In this document: positions 18,050 through 25,266 of the stretch, piece after piece
Position numbering within the stretch: position 1 is the stretch's first letter
Layout of the letters: every line of letters begins with the position of its first letter
DNA from: Pirellula sp.
GTDB taxonomy: Bacteria > Planctomycetota > Planctomycetia > Pirellulales > Pirellulaceae
Reading direction: 5' to 3'
Assembly (NCBI GenBank): GCA_021300155.1
Contig: JAJTID010000030.1
Coordinates: 62,001-126,000 of the forward strand
DNA: 64,000 nucleotides
The notes under the pieces: model-generated
Told to the model about the DNA's origin: nothing
The model's database searches: none
The model's input: only the letters and a program-made list of their open reading frames with translations
Position numbers and translations under genes: made by a program

Positions 18050-18739
18050 GTGAGCCGAAACTTCATGAATTGTTTTCAACACGCATCTGTCGTATGTATC
18101 GTACTCCTGGCTCTCGCAAATCGAGGCATTTCCCAGGACACCACTTCACAAAACCCGAATGTTGCCGCAAAACCTGGCGAAGTAAACATTCAGTTTAGTC
18201 GTGTTTTTATCTTCGTCGACAAGTCTGGGCTGGCAGGACACCAACATGCGGTCGAAGGCAAATTGAAAAGTGGACAATTGTTTACCACCAATGGACAGAA
18301 ATCTTCACTGGTCTTCGATATGAAGTCATTTGACGCTGATACTCCCACCGCCAGGAAGTATCTTGGCTTATCAGGCGAGACGGATGAAGCGACGCGAAGA
18401 AAGGTGAACGACAATATGCTGGGGCATGAAATTCTCAGTGTGAACCGTTTTCCTGAAGCGAGACTTGAGAATGCGACACTGGTTTCGAGCGCTAAAAAGA
18501 GCAAACGAGATCTCCCTGAATACGTGATTGAAGGAGATTTTGTGCTACATGAAACAAAAAGGCACATTCAAATTCGATGTGACCTCGAGGAAAAAGATGG
18601 TTGGCACCACATTCGAGGAGCCTTCAAGATTTTGCAGACGGATTACGGCATTAAACCATTTAGCAAGATGATGGGAGCGGTTGGCGTGAAAGATGAACTC
18701 GTTATCCTCGGAGATCTCTGGGTGGTTCCAAGTCGATGA
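18050..18739 (+). CDS. YceI-like periplasmic lipid-binding protein
   Basis: 229 residues from GTG 18050, favoured by AAGGA seven bases upstream; a weaker in-frame ATG lies at 18065. The signal peptide (CFQHASVVCIVLLALANRGISQ) is followed by a YceI-type beta barrel: VNIQFSRVFIFVDKSGLAGHQHAVEG, then LVFDMKSFDADTP, MLGHEILSVNRFPEARLE and a C-terminal LVILGDLWVV strand. YceI proteins are lipocalin-like and bind polyisoprenoids or other long hydrophobic chains in the periplasm. It is divergent from the MMPL exporter, with only about 35 bp between starts, so both arms probably share one control region. It may carry the cluster's lipid product. Confidence 0.85.
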   Translation: MSRNFMNCFQHASVVCIVLLALANRGISQDTTSQNPNVAAKPGEVNIQFSRVFIFVDKSGLAGHQHAVEGKLKSGQLFTTNGQKSSLVFDMKSFDADTPTARKYLGLSGETDEATRRKVNDNMLGHEILSVNRFPEARLENATLVSSAKKSKRDLPEYVIEGDFVLHETKRHIQIRCDLEEKDGWHHIRGAFKILQTDYGIKPFSKMMGAVGVKDELVILGDLWVVPSR

Positions 18740-19572
18740 TTGAACATCCTTCTGTCAAGAAACAGGTCATACGGAATCACTATGACATTAGCACCCTCTT
18801 CTACCGATTGCTTTGGGGACCTCATATTCATCACGGATATTGGGAAGGAAACGAATCCCCCCAGTTAGCTCAAGTGCAACTGACCAATAAGCTTGCGAAC
18901 CTTGCCGAGATTCGAGCCGGAAGCGTCGTCTACGATATCGGTTGCGGTATGGGTGGCTCCAGCCAATGGCTTGCCAAGCATCGATCGTGCCAAGTAACGG
19001 GTGTGACATTGAGCCCCGTCCAGCGACTCTGGGCTGCATCCAGTGCGAAATGGAATCGAGTATCTCCGGCGCCGAAATTTCTTTGCAAAGATGCCGAGCA
19101 AGTAGAACTAGGCCCCAACTCGGCCGACTATGTTTGGAGCATAGAATGTACGGAGCATCTTTTTGACAAACCTGCCTTCTTTAAGAAAGCAGCCAGTTGG
19201 TTGAAACCGGGTGGTCGCTTTGCGCTTTGTGCATGGCTCGCAAAAGAATCCCCTATCAACACCGATGAACGAGAACAGGTGGAGCGAGTTTGCGATGGTA
19301 TGTTTTGTCCGTCGCTCGGGAGCCAGTCCGACTACGTTCAATGGTTTGAGGATGCTGGCCTTCGCATGGTCAACACAGGAATATGGACTAGACAAGTCGA
19401 ACGAACCTGGGAGATTTGCAAAGCGCGAGTCGAGAGAACCGGTGTTCGGTACCTTGCTCGACTGTTGGGAAAGAACCATACATTGTTCTTGAACCATTTC
19501 GATGCAATCTTGAATGCATACAAATCAGGAGCCATGGAATACGGCTTCTTCGTCGCAGAAAACGGAGTTTAA
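18736..19572 (+). CDS. SAM-dependent methyltransferase, tocopherol/cyclopropane-synthase-like
   Basis: 278 residues. The start overlaps the YceI-like stop (ATGA at 18736-18739). The N-terminus VIRNHYDISTLFYRLLWGPHIHHGYW is typical of the gamma-tocopherol methyltransferase and mycolic/cyclopropane synthase group, followed by motif I VYDIGCGMGGSSQWLA (~67-82), SIECTEHLFDK and LKPGGRFALCAW. These enzymes methylate membrane-associated prenyl-quinols, sterol-like or fatty acyl substrates. It is likely a C- or O-methyltransferase acting on the same lipid as the other cluster enzymes, but this is inferred from context. Confidence 0.88.
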   Translation: MIEHPSVKKQVIRNHYDISTLFYRLLWGPHIHHGYWEGNESPQLAQVQLTNKLANLAEIRAGSVVYDIGCGMGGSSQWLAKHRSCQVTGVTLSPVQRLWAASSAKWNRVSPAPKFLCKDAEQVELGPNSADYVWSIECTEHLFDKPAFFKKAASWLKPGGRFALCAWLAKESPINTDEREQVERVCDGMFCPSLGSQSDYVQWFEDAGLRMVNTGIWTRQVERTWEICKARVERTGVRYLARLLGKNHTLFLNHFDAILNAYKSGAMEYGFFVAENGV

Positions 19573-19577
19573 GGGAA

Positions 19578-20378
19578 ATGTCGAATGGTTTGGCTTCTGC
19601 TGGCGTATCAACGGCCAAGTCAGTTGCGGCACGGGTTGGCCGCGAATCTAGCCCGATAGCACTCGGACGATGGGCAGGTGTTGCCTTTGGTATTGGAACG
19701 CAAGCATTGTTTCTCGTAACGGTAGTCTATTTGTTTCTGTTCCTGCGATACGGAGGTTCTGCTCCCAGCGCTCATTGGATTCTTATCGATTGCTCACTAG
19801 CGATCGGATTCTGTGTCCCGCATAGCATCCTACTAGCTCCACCGGCCCAGCGAGTCATCAGGCGGTGGATACCTGGCGGATTGTTAGGTTGTTTGCATTG
19901 TTGTGTTACGTGCGTCTCTCTATTGTTGACGTTCCACTTTTGGGGAAGAAGCGAGATTGCGATTTGGCGATTCACAGGTTGGATGAACATAGTCATGCTA
20001 ACCGGTTTCTACGGTTCGTGGGTAGCATTGTTCTACAGTTTGTATTTGACTGGGATGGGTTACCAGACAGGGTTGACTCAATGGTGGTATTGGTTCATCC
20101 AACAGAAACCTCCGGTGCGTGAATTTGTTCAGCGAGGAGCTTTCAAATATATGCGTCATCCCGTTTACATGAGTTTCCTCGGATTGATTTGGTTCACCCC
20201 TGAAATGACACTTGACCATGCCATTCTAACGAGCATTTGGACGGTGTACATTTATGCAGGGAGTTACTTCAAAGATCGGCGTCTGCTGAAGTTCATTGGT
20301 AATCCGTACTTGGAATATGGCAAAGAGGTTTCTGGGTTGCCGTTCATCGGCTTCGGATCGCTCCGCAGATTCCGTTAA
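19578..20378 (+). CDS. Membrane methyltransferase of NnrU/MddA-like type
   Basis: 266 residues from ATG 19578 (AAGGGA just upstream); longer frames run back inside the previous gene. Five or six hydrophobic segments are visible. The C-terminal half has FKYMRHPVYMSFLGLIWFTP and YFKDRRLLKFIGNPYLEYGK, the SAM-binding RHPxY and E/DxxLxxxFGxxYxxY blocks of the isoprenylcysteine carboxyl methyltransferase superfamily. The N-terminal HSILLAPPAQR segment and overall size recall MddA methanethiol S-methyltransferases and NnrU. In this cluster an O-methyltransferase on a lipid phenol, as proposed for SrsB, is as likely as thiol methylation. It is 5 bp from the previous stop, clearly co-transcribed. Confidence 0.82.
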   Translation: MSNGLASAGVSTAKSVAARVGRESSPIALGRWAGVAFGIGTQALFLVTVVYLFLFLRYGGSAPSAHWILIDCSLAIGFCVPHSILLAPPAQRVIRRWIPGGLLGCLHCCVTCVSLLLTFHFWGRSEIAIWRFTGWMNIVMLTGFYGSWVALFYSLYLTGMGYQTGLTQWWYWFIQQKPPVREFVQRGAFKYMRHPVYMSFLGLIWFTPEMTLDHAILTSIWTVYIYAGSYFKDRRLLKFIGNPYLEYGKEVSGLPFIGFGSLRRFR

Positions 20379-20656
20379 TTCAATTATGGTATGGAATGCG
20401 TTGTGCTTGGCGGCTGCAATGCACGATGCGATTTTTCTGAATATCTCGATGCTTTCATTTTTGTAATCTTTCTGGACTGTAAGTAACGGATTGGTTTTGC
20501 AATACTGAAAAACGAAATACAGCTCGCGACGCGAGGAAAGACGCAAAAAGCTGTCTGAGACGATTTCTTGAATTTTCGCAAATTCCTTTGATTCCATTGC
20601 GGGATTAATTGTGCAGTGCGGCTTACAAAGTGAGCAGCCAAGAAGAAAGAACAGGG
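20379..20656. other. Intergenic stretch with a doubtful minus-strand ORF
   Basis: 278 bp between two co-directional membrane methyltransferase genes. A minus-strand frame (20597 to 20226, 123 codons) covers it; its first ~70 codons read like a soluble helical protein, but it has no visible ribosome binding site, matches nothing I recognise and runs 150 bp into the opposite strand of the upstream gene. I leave it uncalled. AT content looks higher than in the flanking genes, so a promoter for 20657 is possible. Confidence 0.3.
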
Positions 20657-21400
20657 ATGATGGGATTGAAGAGGCAACTTACGGAACAAGGGAGTTTCTT
20701 GTTTCGATGGCGAAGTTATCTACCAGTGGCGATGGGGATTCCATTGCTGGTCGCAAATTTGCAGTTGACCTGGCCGTTCGGTAGCCATGCGCTTCACTCT
20801 CTTTGGGAATTAGTTTGTCTGCTGGTCTCTTTGTCTGGGCTGTGGGTTCGGATTTTGGTCGTTGGGCACACACCGGCTGGTACTTCGGGGCGGAATACGG
20901 CCACGCAGGTTGCAGCAAAGCTAAATACAGGTGGAGTCTATTCCGTGGTTCGACACCCTTTATATCTGGGGAATTTTTTGATCGGTTTTGGGCCGATGAT
21001 CCTGCCTCTCGTTTGGTGGCTCCCTGTTATCTATATTCTTGCATTTGCACTCTATTACGAACGCATCATGATTGCAGAAGAGGATTTCTTGAGGAGAAAA
21101 TTTGGAACTCGTTTCGTTCGATGGGCGGTCAAAACACCAGCTTTCATTCCAAATCCACTTCGATGGACGAGGCCTTCGCTTCCATTTTCCTGGAAAAACA
21201 CGTTCAAGAGAGAGTACACAGCTTTCGCGCAGATTGCATTGAGTTTCTTCGCAATTGAAGTCCTTGAACATTACGTCATTGATGGACGATTCATGATCGA
21301 TCCTCTGTGGGCTTCTCTTGCAGTTGTCGGCGTAACGCAGTACATAGTCTTGCGATCGCTGAAGCGGTACACCGAGATCCTTGACGTGCAAGGCCGATAG
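20657..21400 (+). CDS. Isoprenylcysteine carboxyl methyltransferase-like membrane protein
   Basis: 247 residues from the tandem ATG at 20657 (AGAAAGAACAGGG upstream). The ICMT-type core is SVVRHPLYLGNFLIGFGP followed by YYERIMIAEEDFLRRKFGTRFVRW, containing the RHPxY and ExxLxxxFG SAM-site features. Hydrophobic helices lie at ~20-40, 45-65, 100-130 and two more in a C-terminal extension beyond the core (FAQIALSFFAIEVLE; LWASLAVVGVTQYIVL). It is a second, different member of the superfamily within one cluster. A role in methylating the polyketide lipid (compare SrsB) is inferred from context. Confidence 0.83.
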   Translation: MMGLKRQLTEQGSFLFRWRSYLPVAMGIPLLVANLQLTWPFGSHALHSLWELVCLLVSLSGLWVRILVVGHTPAGTSGRNTATQVAAKLNTGGVYSVVRHPLYLGNFLIGFGPMILPLVWWLPVIYILAFALYYERIMIAEEDFLRRKFGTRFVRWAVKTPAFIPNPLRWTRPSLPFSWKNTFKREYTAFAQIALSFFAIEVLEHYVIDGRFMIDPLWASLAVVGVTQYIVLRSLKRYTEILDVQGR

Positions 21401-21446
21401 TTTGACTAAGCCCCTATGGTGATTGGCACAGAAGTTTTGTGACTGG

Positions 21447-22445
21447 ATGCACAAATTGAAGTTAATTGCAATCATACGTTCTTTCTTTTGGATCATGTTT
21501 CTCGGATGTGCACAAACGAAGTATTTGAATGCCGTAGCTCCCGCGACAATTGAGAAAGAAAGCTACCGGATCGTTACGGTCTCGGATCGGTTGAGTTTTT
21601 CTCCAGCGACGTCCAATGTGAAACAGGCCGAGAATGCCTTGGAAATAGATCGCCAGCATGAGTGGCTATCCACAGAGCATCGATTCGCTCTTGATGATCA
21701 GATGGAGTCGATCGATCGTCCTAGACCGCCAGCTACTTTGGGTGAGAAACTACTCAACGATCAAATGAGTTTTTACTCCAAAGAGTCGGGAGCAAATTTG
21801 TTGATGGCTTTTGGCGTAGGCGCTTTGCTTGCAAATTCGGAGATGGACGGGAAGATCCAAAAGCATTTTCAGATATCCGTACGTGGAGCTAGGAGCGACG
21901 AATGGTTTGAGTTTCTGCATGCGAACAAAGAGATCGGCAATGGCATATATACATTGCCAATCTTCGGTTCTCTTTGGATAGCAAACACGTATATCGATGG
22001 CCCGGAAAGCTTTGAAACGGCTGGTGTTTGGGGGGAACGGTCGTTGCGCGCATTCTTAGTGGGAGCAGGTCCCGTTATAATTGGGCAACGATTGACTGGT
22101 GGTTCCCGGCCTGACGAAACGGGGAATGGCTCCGATTGGCTTCCATTTCGCGATAACAACGGCGTAAGCGGTCATGCCTTTATGTCTTCACTCCCATTTA
22201 TCACCGCAGCCAAGATGACGGACGACCCCATTCGTAAAACGTTGTTTTATGGTGGTTCTCTGATCGGCCCTTTGTCGAGAGTGAATGACAACGCGCACTA
22301 TCCTTCTCAAATCGGACTAGGGTGGGCAATGGCATTCGTTGCCGCAAGTGCTGTACAGCACACCGACACAGGGAAACGGGGCTGGAGTATTGTGACCAGC
22401 TCGTCCCTAAACTCCTCGGGATTGGCTTTTCAATATCGTTGGTAA
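21447..22445 (+). CDS. PAP2-like phosphatase superfamily lipoprotein
   Basis: 332 residues from ATG 21447; the signal peptide ends in a lipobox (WIMFLGC), so the mature protein is probably lipid-anchored. The C-terminal half has a PAP2-type arrangement: GQRLTGGSRP (site 1), NGVSGHAFMSS (site 2, normally PSGH) and SRVNDNAHYPSQ (site 3, normally SRx5Hx3D; the Asp is Gln here). The central His residues are kept. Family members dephosphorylate lipid phosphates such as undecaprenyl-PP or phosphatidate, but altered residues leave activity open. It follows the ICMT-like gene by 46 bp and closes the right arm of the lipid cluster. Confidence 0.75.
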   Translation: MHKLKLIAIIRSFFWIMFLGCAQTKYLNAVAPATIEKESYRIVTVSDRLSFSPATSNVKQAENALEIDRQHEWLSTEHRFALDDQMESIDRPRPPATLGEKLLNDQMSFYSKESGANLLMAFGVGALLANSEMDGKIQKHFQISVRGARSDEWFEFLHANKEIGNGIYTLPIFGSLWIANTYIDGPESFETAGVWGERSLRAFLVGAGPVIIGQRLTGGSRPDETGNGSDWLPFRDNNGVSGHAFMSSLPFITAAKMTDDPIRKTLFYGGSLIGPLSRVNDNAHYPSQIGLGWAMAFVAASAVQHTDTGKRGWSIVTSSSLNSSGLAFQYRW

Positions 22446-22740
22446 CTCTGAATTGTCAGAGTAAAACAGTTTTGCCGCCTTTATCTTTGGATCTATGGTC
22501 CGACAGGTCGTGTTTGAAGTGTGTTCGAGACGGATCTCCTAGGCGGATCATCTTCCAGACTGTTTCTTCAGCCTAAGCCGCATAATCCGAACAGACTTTT
22601 TGAGAAACTTGAACGATTACGCCTGCCGCGCACGTTTCGGATGACATTGTTGCTTATCTCGTTCGTCCCAACACATACAGGATCCTGACTTTTGAATCCT
22701 CGTTTGTCGCGTTGAATGAAGGAAAGGTGCAAGCCCCAAT
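22446..22740. other. Intergenic gap between lipid cluster and HlyD/M50 cassette
   Basis: About 295 bp with no convincing gene. It separates two functional units and should hold the promoter of the HlyD cassette. A purine-rich GAAGGAAAGG about 13 bp before the ATG at 22741 may be its ribosome binding site. I see no clear terminator hairpin. Confidence 0.45.
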
Positions 22741-23568
22741 ATGAAACTAAACAAAACTTTACTCACACTGATCGTGGCATGCTTTGCAAATTGCAGTGCT
22801 TTGCTTGGTCAAAGCGTCATTCAACGAACTTCCGCTTCGATCGATATGCTCGGAAGCTTGGCGCCGTTCCGATCGACCGAGGTCGCTACAGCGGAGTTTG
22901 GCATCGTGGATGAAGTCTTGGTGCGAAGAGGCGAGTTTGTCCAGTCGGGAACCCCCTTGGGCAGACTCAATTCGGAACAACCGCGAGCTGCACTGAAGGA
23001 AGCTGAAGCGGATGCGTTCGCTACCGGCACGCTGGAAACAGCGCGACGCGATGTCGAGTTTAGTAGTCGACGAGTTCAACAGACACGCCCGTTGGTGGAG
23101 CAATCCAAAGCTAGTCCACGCGAGCTTGAGAAGTTTGAACTAGACTTGAAGATAGCCGAAGCCAAGTTCAAGACACAAACGGAAGCCAAGCAATTATCGC
23201 AAGCGAGACTCGAGAAAGCCGAGATTGCTCTTAGCGAACGAACGATCCGTGCGCCACATGAAGGCGTCGTTGTCGAAATATACAAAAAAGAAGGAGAGTA
23301 CATCGCTGGAAACGCTCCCGCTTTCGTGAAGCTACTCGACATTTCGAAGCTACGAGCAACCTTCATGCTATCGGAGCAGATGGCAGACAAATTCCGAGAT
23401 CGTACTTCGGCCGAGATTCGACTTTCGAATCTTGTTGTAGTCTCGGGCCAGATTGAATACATCGCGCCTTTTGCGGACGCATCAGGCCGGACGATTGAAC
23501 TAACGGTAGTCATTGATAATCCAGACCACTCGATTCGCGCTGCTAATTGCGAACTTGTAAATCCTTGA
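22741..23568 (+). CDS. Periplasmic adaptor (HlyD/RND membrane-fusion type), short
   Basis: 275 residues with a signal peptide (LLTLIVACFANCSALLGQ). The mature part has a split lipoyl/biotinyl-like domain (FGIVDEVLVRRGEFVQSGTPLGRL and RTIRAPHEGVVVEIYKKEGEYI) flanking an alpha-helical hairpin (~70-165) rich in Glu/Lys/Ala. A beta-barrel segment follows (LRATFMLSEQMADKF). It ends abruptly at NPDHSIRAANCELVNP, where family members normally continue with an LRPGM strand, so the C-terminal domain is shorter than usual. These adaptors normally bridge an inner-membrane transporter and an outer-membrane channel; no such partner is adjacent. Its stop is 10 bp from the next start. Confidence 0.85.
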   Translation: MKLNKTLLTLIVACFANCSALLGQSVIQRTSASIDMLGSLAPFRSTEVATAEFGIVDEVLVRRGEFVQSGTPLGRLNSEQPRAALKEAEADAFATGTLETARRDVEFSSRRVQQTRPLVEQSKASPRELEKFELDLKIAEAKFKTQTEAKQLSQARLEKAEIALSERTIRAPHEGVVVEIYKKEGEYIAGNAPAFVKLLDISKLRATFMLSEQMADKFRDRTSAEIRLSNLVVVSGQIEYIAPFADASGRTIELTVVIDNPDHSIRAANCELVNP

Positions 23569-23578
23569 GGACAGACCG

Positions 23579-25246
23579 GTGAATAACGCCACTCCCCACA
23601 CCCCAAATCGAAACGAGAGCGTCGTCCCCGCGCGCCCGGCGTCGGGTGACGTATTGACTGGAGATGATCTTCGGGTGATGTCCTCTGAGTTTGATAGCTT
23701 GGTTAACAAACTCTATGATTCCGGCACAGACCTCGAGCGAACTATCGATGCGACTCACGATCGCATAAGTTCATTGGCCGCTTCTGTTTCGTGGCCTCGT
23801 CATGAACAACCTCTGCCCGACTCCGTGAGGATCAATTCGGGAAGTAAGCCGCCTGCTGTACTTCCGCGAGACCTTCATTCGCTGCAGTTTCTGCAAACAT
23901 GGCTATCGGAAGCGACCTTAGTGCTTGGCAAACGCATCGCCGTTTTCGTTACGAATAAGCGGGGCAAGGTGTTTGACCTGGGTTGCATCGGCTGGGATTC
24001 CTCGCTGCTCCGAATCAATCGGGAATTGATCGGGAATATCGCGAAGAAAGCCATAATTCGGGGTGGAGCATTGTGCTCCGTTCAGCCTGTCAATCAGGAG
24101 CAAATCCTCCAGACCGATACATCTGCGTCGGCAGCAGAGCCGATTCTTGAGGACAAACCGCTAGTTGCAGACGAATCTGCTTCGCTTTGTGCGAGTATGA
24201 ACCGTTTGAGCAGATCTTTCGACAGCCCTTTGACTTGTATTGCGTTGGAACTACCCCAATCGTCAGGCTTTGCTGTACTGGTAATGGACACCAGTGCAGG
24301 AATAGGTAATCGATTATCGGCTTTCAAGAAAAAGGGGGATTCGCGCGAGTGGTCTGATATCCAATACCTCAAGCGAGAGATCGATGATTGGTTCTTGATC
24401 AAGCGATGCCGATGGAGCATTCGCTGGACCGAGCGAGTGGAGTGGGTCCGTGCTAATCCAAAGAAGTTACTCATTCCTATTGGTGTATTGCTGTCCGGAC
24501 TACTCCTCCCTGTCCCCTACTACCCTCGACGAGATTGTGTGTTCGAGCCCGAAGTCCGACAGTATATCTCCAGCCCTGTCGCAGGACGAATTGTAGTTTG
24601 CAACGTACGTCCTGGAGATCGCGTTGAGAAAGGTCAGCTTTTGGCACAACTCGATGGAGAACAGATGCTCCGCGATCTTTCCACCGCACAAGCGGAATTG
24701 GAAGGTGCGACGAAGAAGCTAGATACCGCCATCGCAACCCGTACAGCTGGCGAGATGGGGATCGCAAAGGTCGACATTCGTCTAGCACAAACTCGCATCG
24801 ATAGCCTTCAAGACCAGCTTAGCCGACTGGACGTACGAGCTCTCGCAGATGGCACCGTGGTTCAAGGTGACTGGAAACGAAGCATCGGAATGCCCGTGAC
24901 TCTTGGGCAAAACCTATTTGAGATTGCCGAGATGGAGTCGATGACGGTCGAAGTACACCTGAACGCTCATGATCTTGGTCAGATCAAAGTCGGAGACAAA
25001 GTTTCTGTTCGTTCGGATGCTACCGGAGGAACGACCTTTCAGGGAAGTATTGGACGAATTGAACCACGCGCATCGATTATCGATCAACAGACAATCTTCA
25101 TTGCTGATGTGATCATCGAAGATTCGAACATGCAGTTACGCCCTGGAATGAAAGCTACCGCTCAAATCGAAGCGGGCTGGCGCAGCATCGGATGGTTGTT
25201 GTTCTCTAAGCCTTATCGCTGGTTAGCGAACCAGTGGATTTGGTAA
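23579..25246 (+). CDS. HlyD-family protein with N-terminal sensor-like domain
   Basis: 555 residues from GTG 23579 with GAGGA upstream. The first ~290 residues form a soluble region with an alpha/beta pattern that could be GAF-like (TWLSEATLVLGKRIAVFVTN ... FAVLVMDTSAG), though I am not certain. A single TM segment (~300-317, LLIPIGVLLSGLLLPVPY) is followed by an HlyD module: VAGRIVVCNVRPGDRVEKGQLL, a short helical hairpin, LDVRALADGTVVQGDW and a beta barrel ending LRPGMKATAQIEA. So the N-terminus is cytoplasmic and the adaptor part periplasmic. It overlaps or abuts the M50 gene downstream, indicating one operon. Confidence 0.85.
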   Translation: MNNATPHTPNRNESVVPARPASGDVLTGDDLRVMSSEFDSLVNKLYDSGTDLERTIDATHDRISSLAASVSWPRHEQPLPDSVRINSGSKPPAVLPRDLHSLQFLQTWLSEATLVLGKRIAVFVTNKRGKVFDLGCIGWDSSLLRINRELIGNIAKKAIIRGGALCSVQPVNQEQILQTDTSASAAEPILEDKPLVADESASLCASMNRLSRSFDSPLTCIALELPQSSGFAVLVMDTSAGIGNRLSAFKKKGDSREWSDIQYLKREIDDWFLIKRCRWSIRWTERVEWVRANPKKLLIPIGVLLSGLLLPVPYYPRRDCVFEPEVRQYISSPVAGRIVVCNVRPGDRVEKGQLLAQLDGEQMLRDLSTAQAELEGATKKLDTAIATRTAGEMGIAKVDIRLAQTRIDSLQDQLSRLDVRALADGTVVQGDWKRSIGMPVTLGQNLFEIAEMESMTVEVHLNAHDLGQIKVGDKVSVRSDATGGTTFQGSIGRIEPRASIIDQQTIFIADVIIEDSNMQLRPGMKATAQIEAGWRSIGWLLFSKPYRWLANQWIW

Positions 25247-25266
25247 TAACAGAGAAAGAAACCGAA

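Noticed and set aside
20226-20597. Minus-strand ORF of 123 codons between two methyltransferase genes
   Set aside because: No ribosome binding site, no recognisable family, and the second half is antisense to a clear gene; a real small gene is not excluded.
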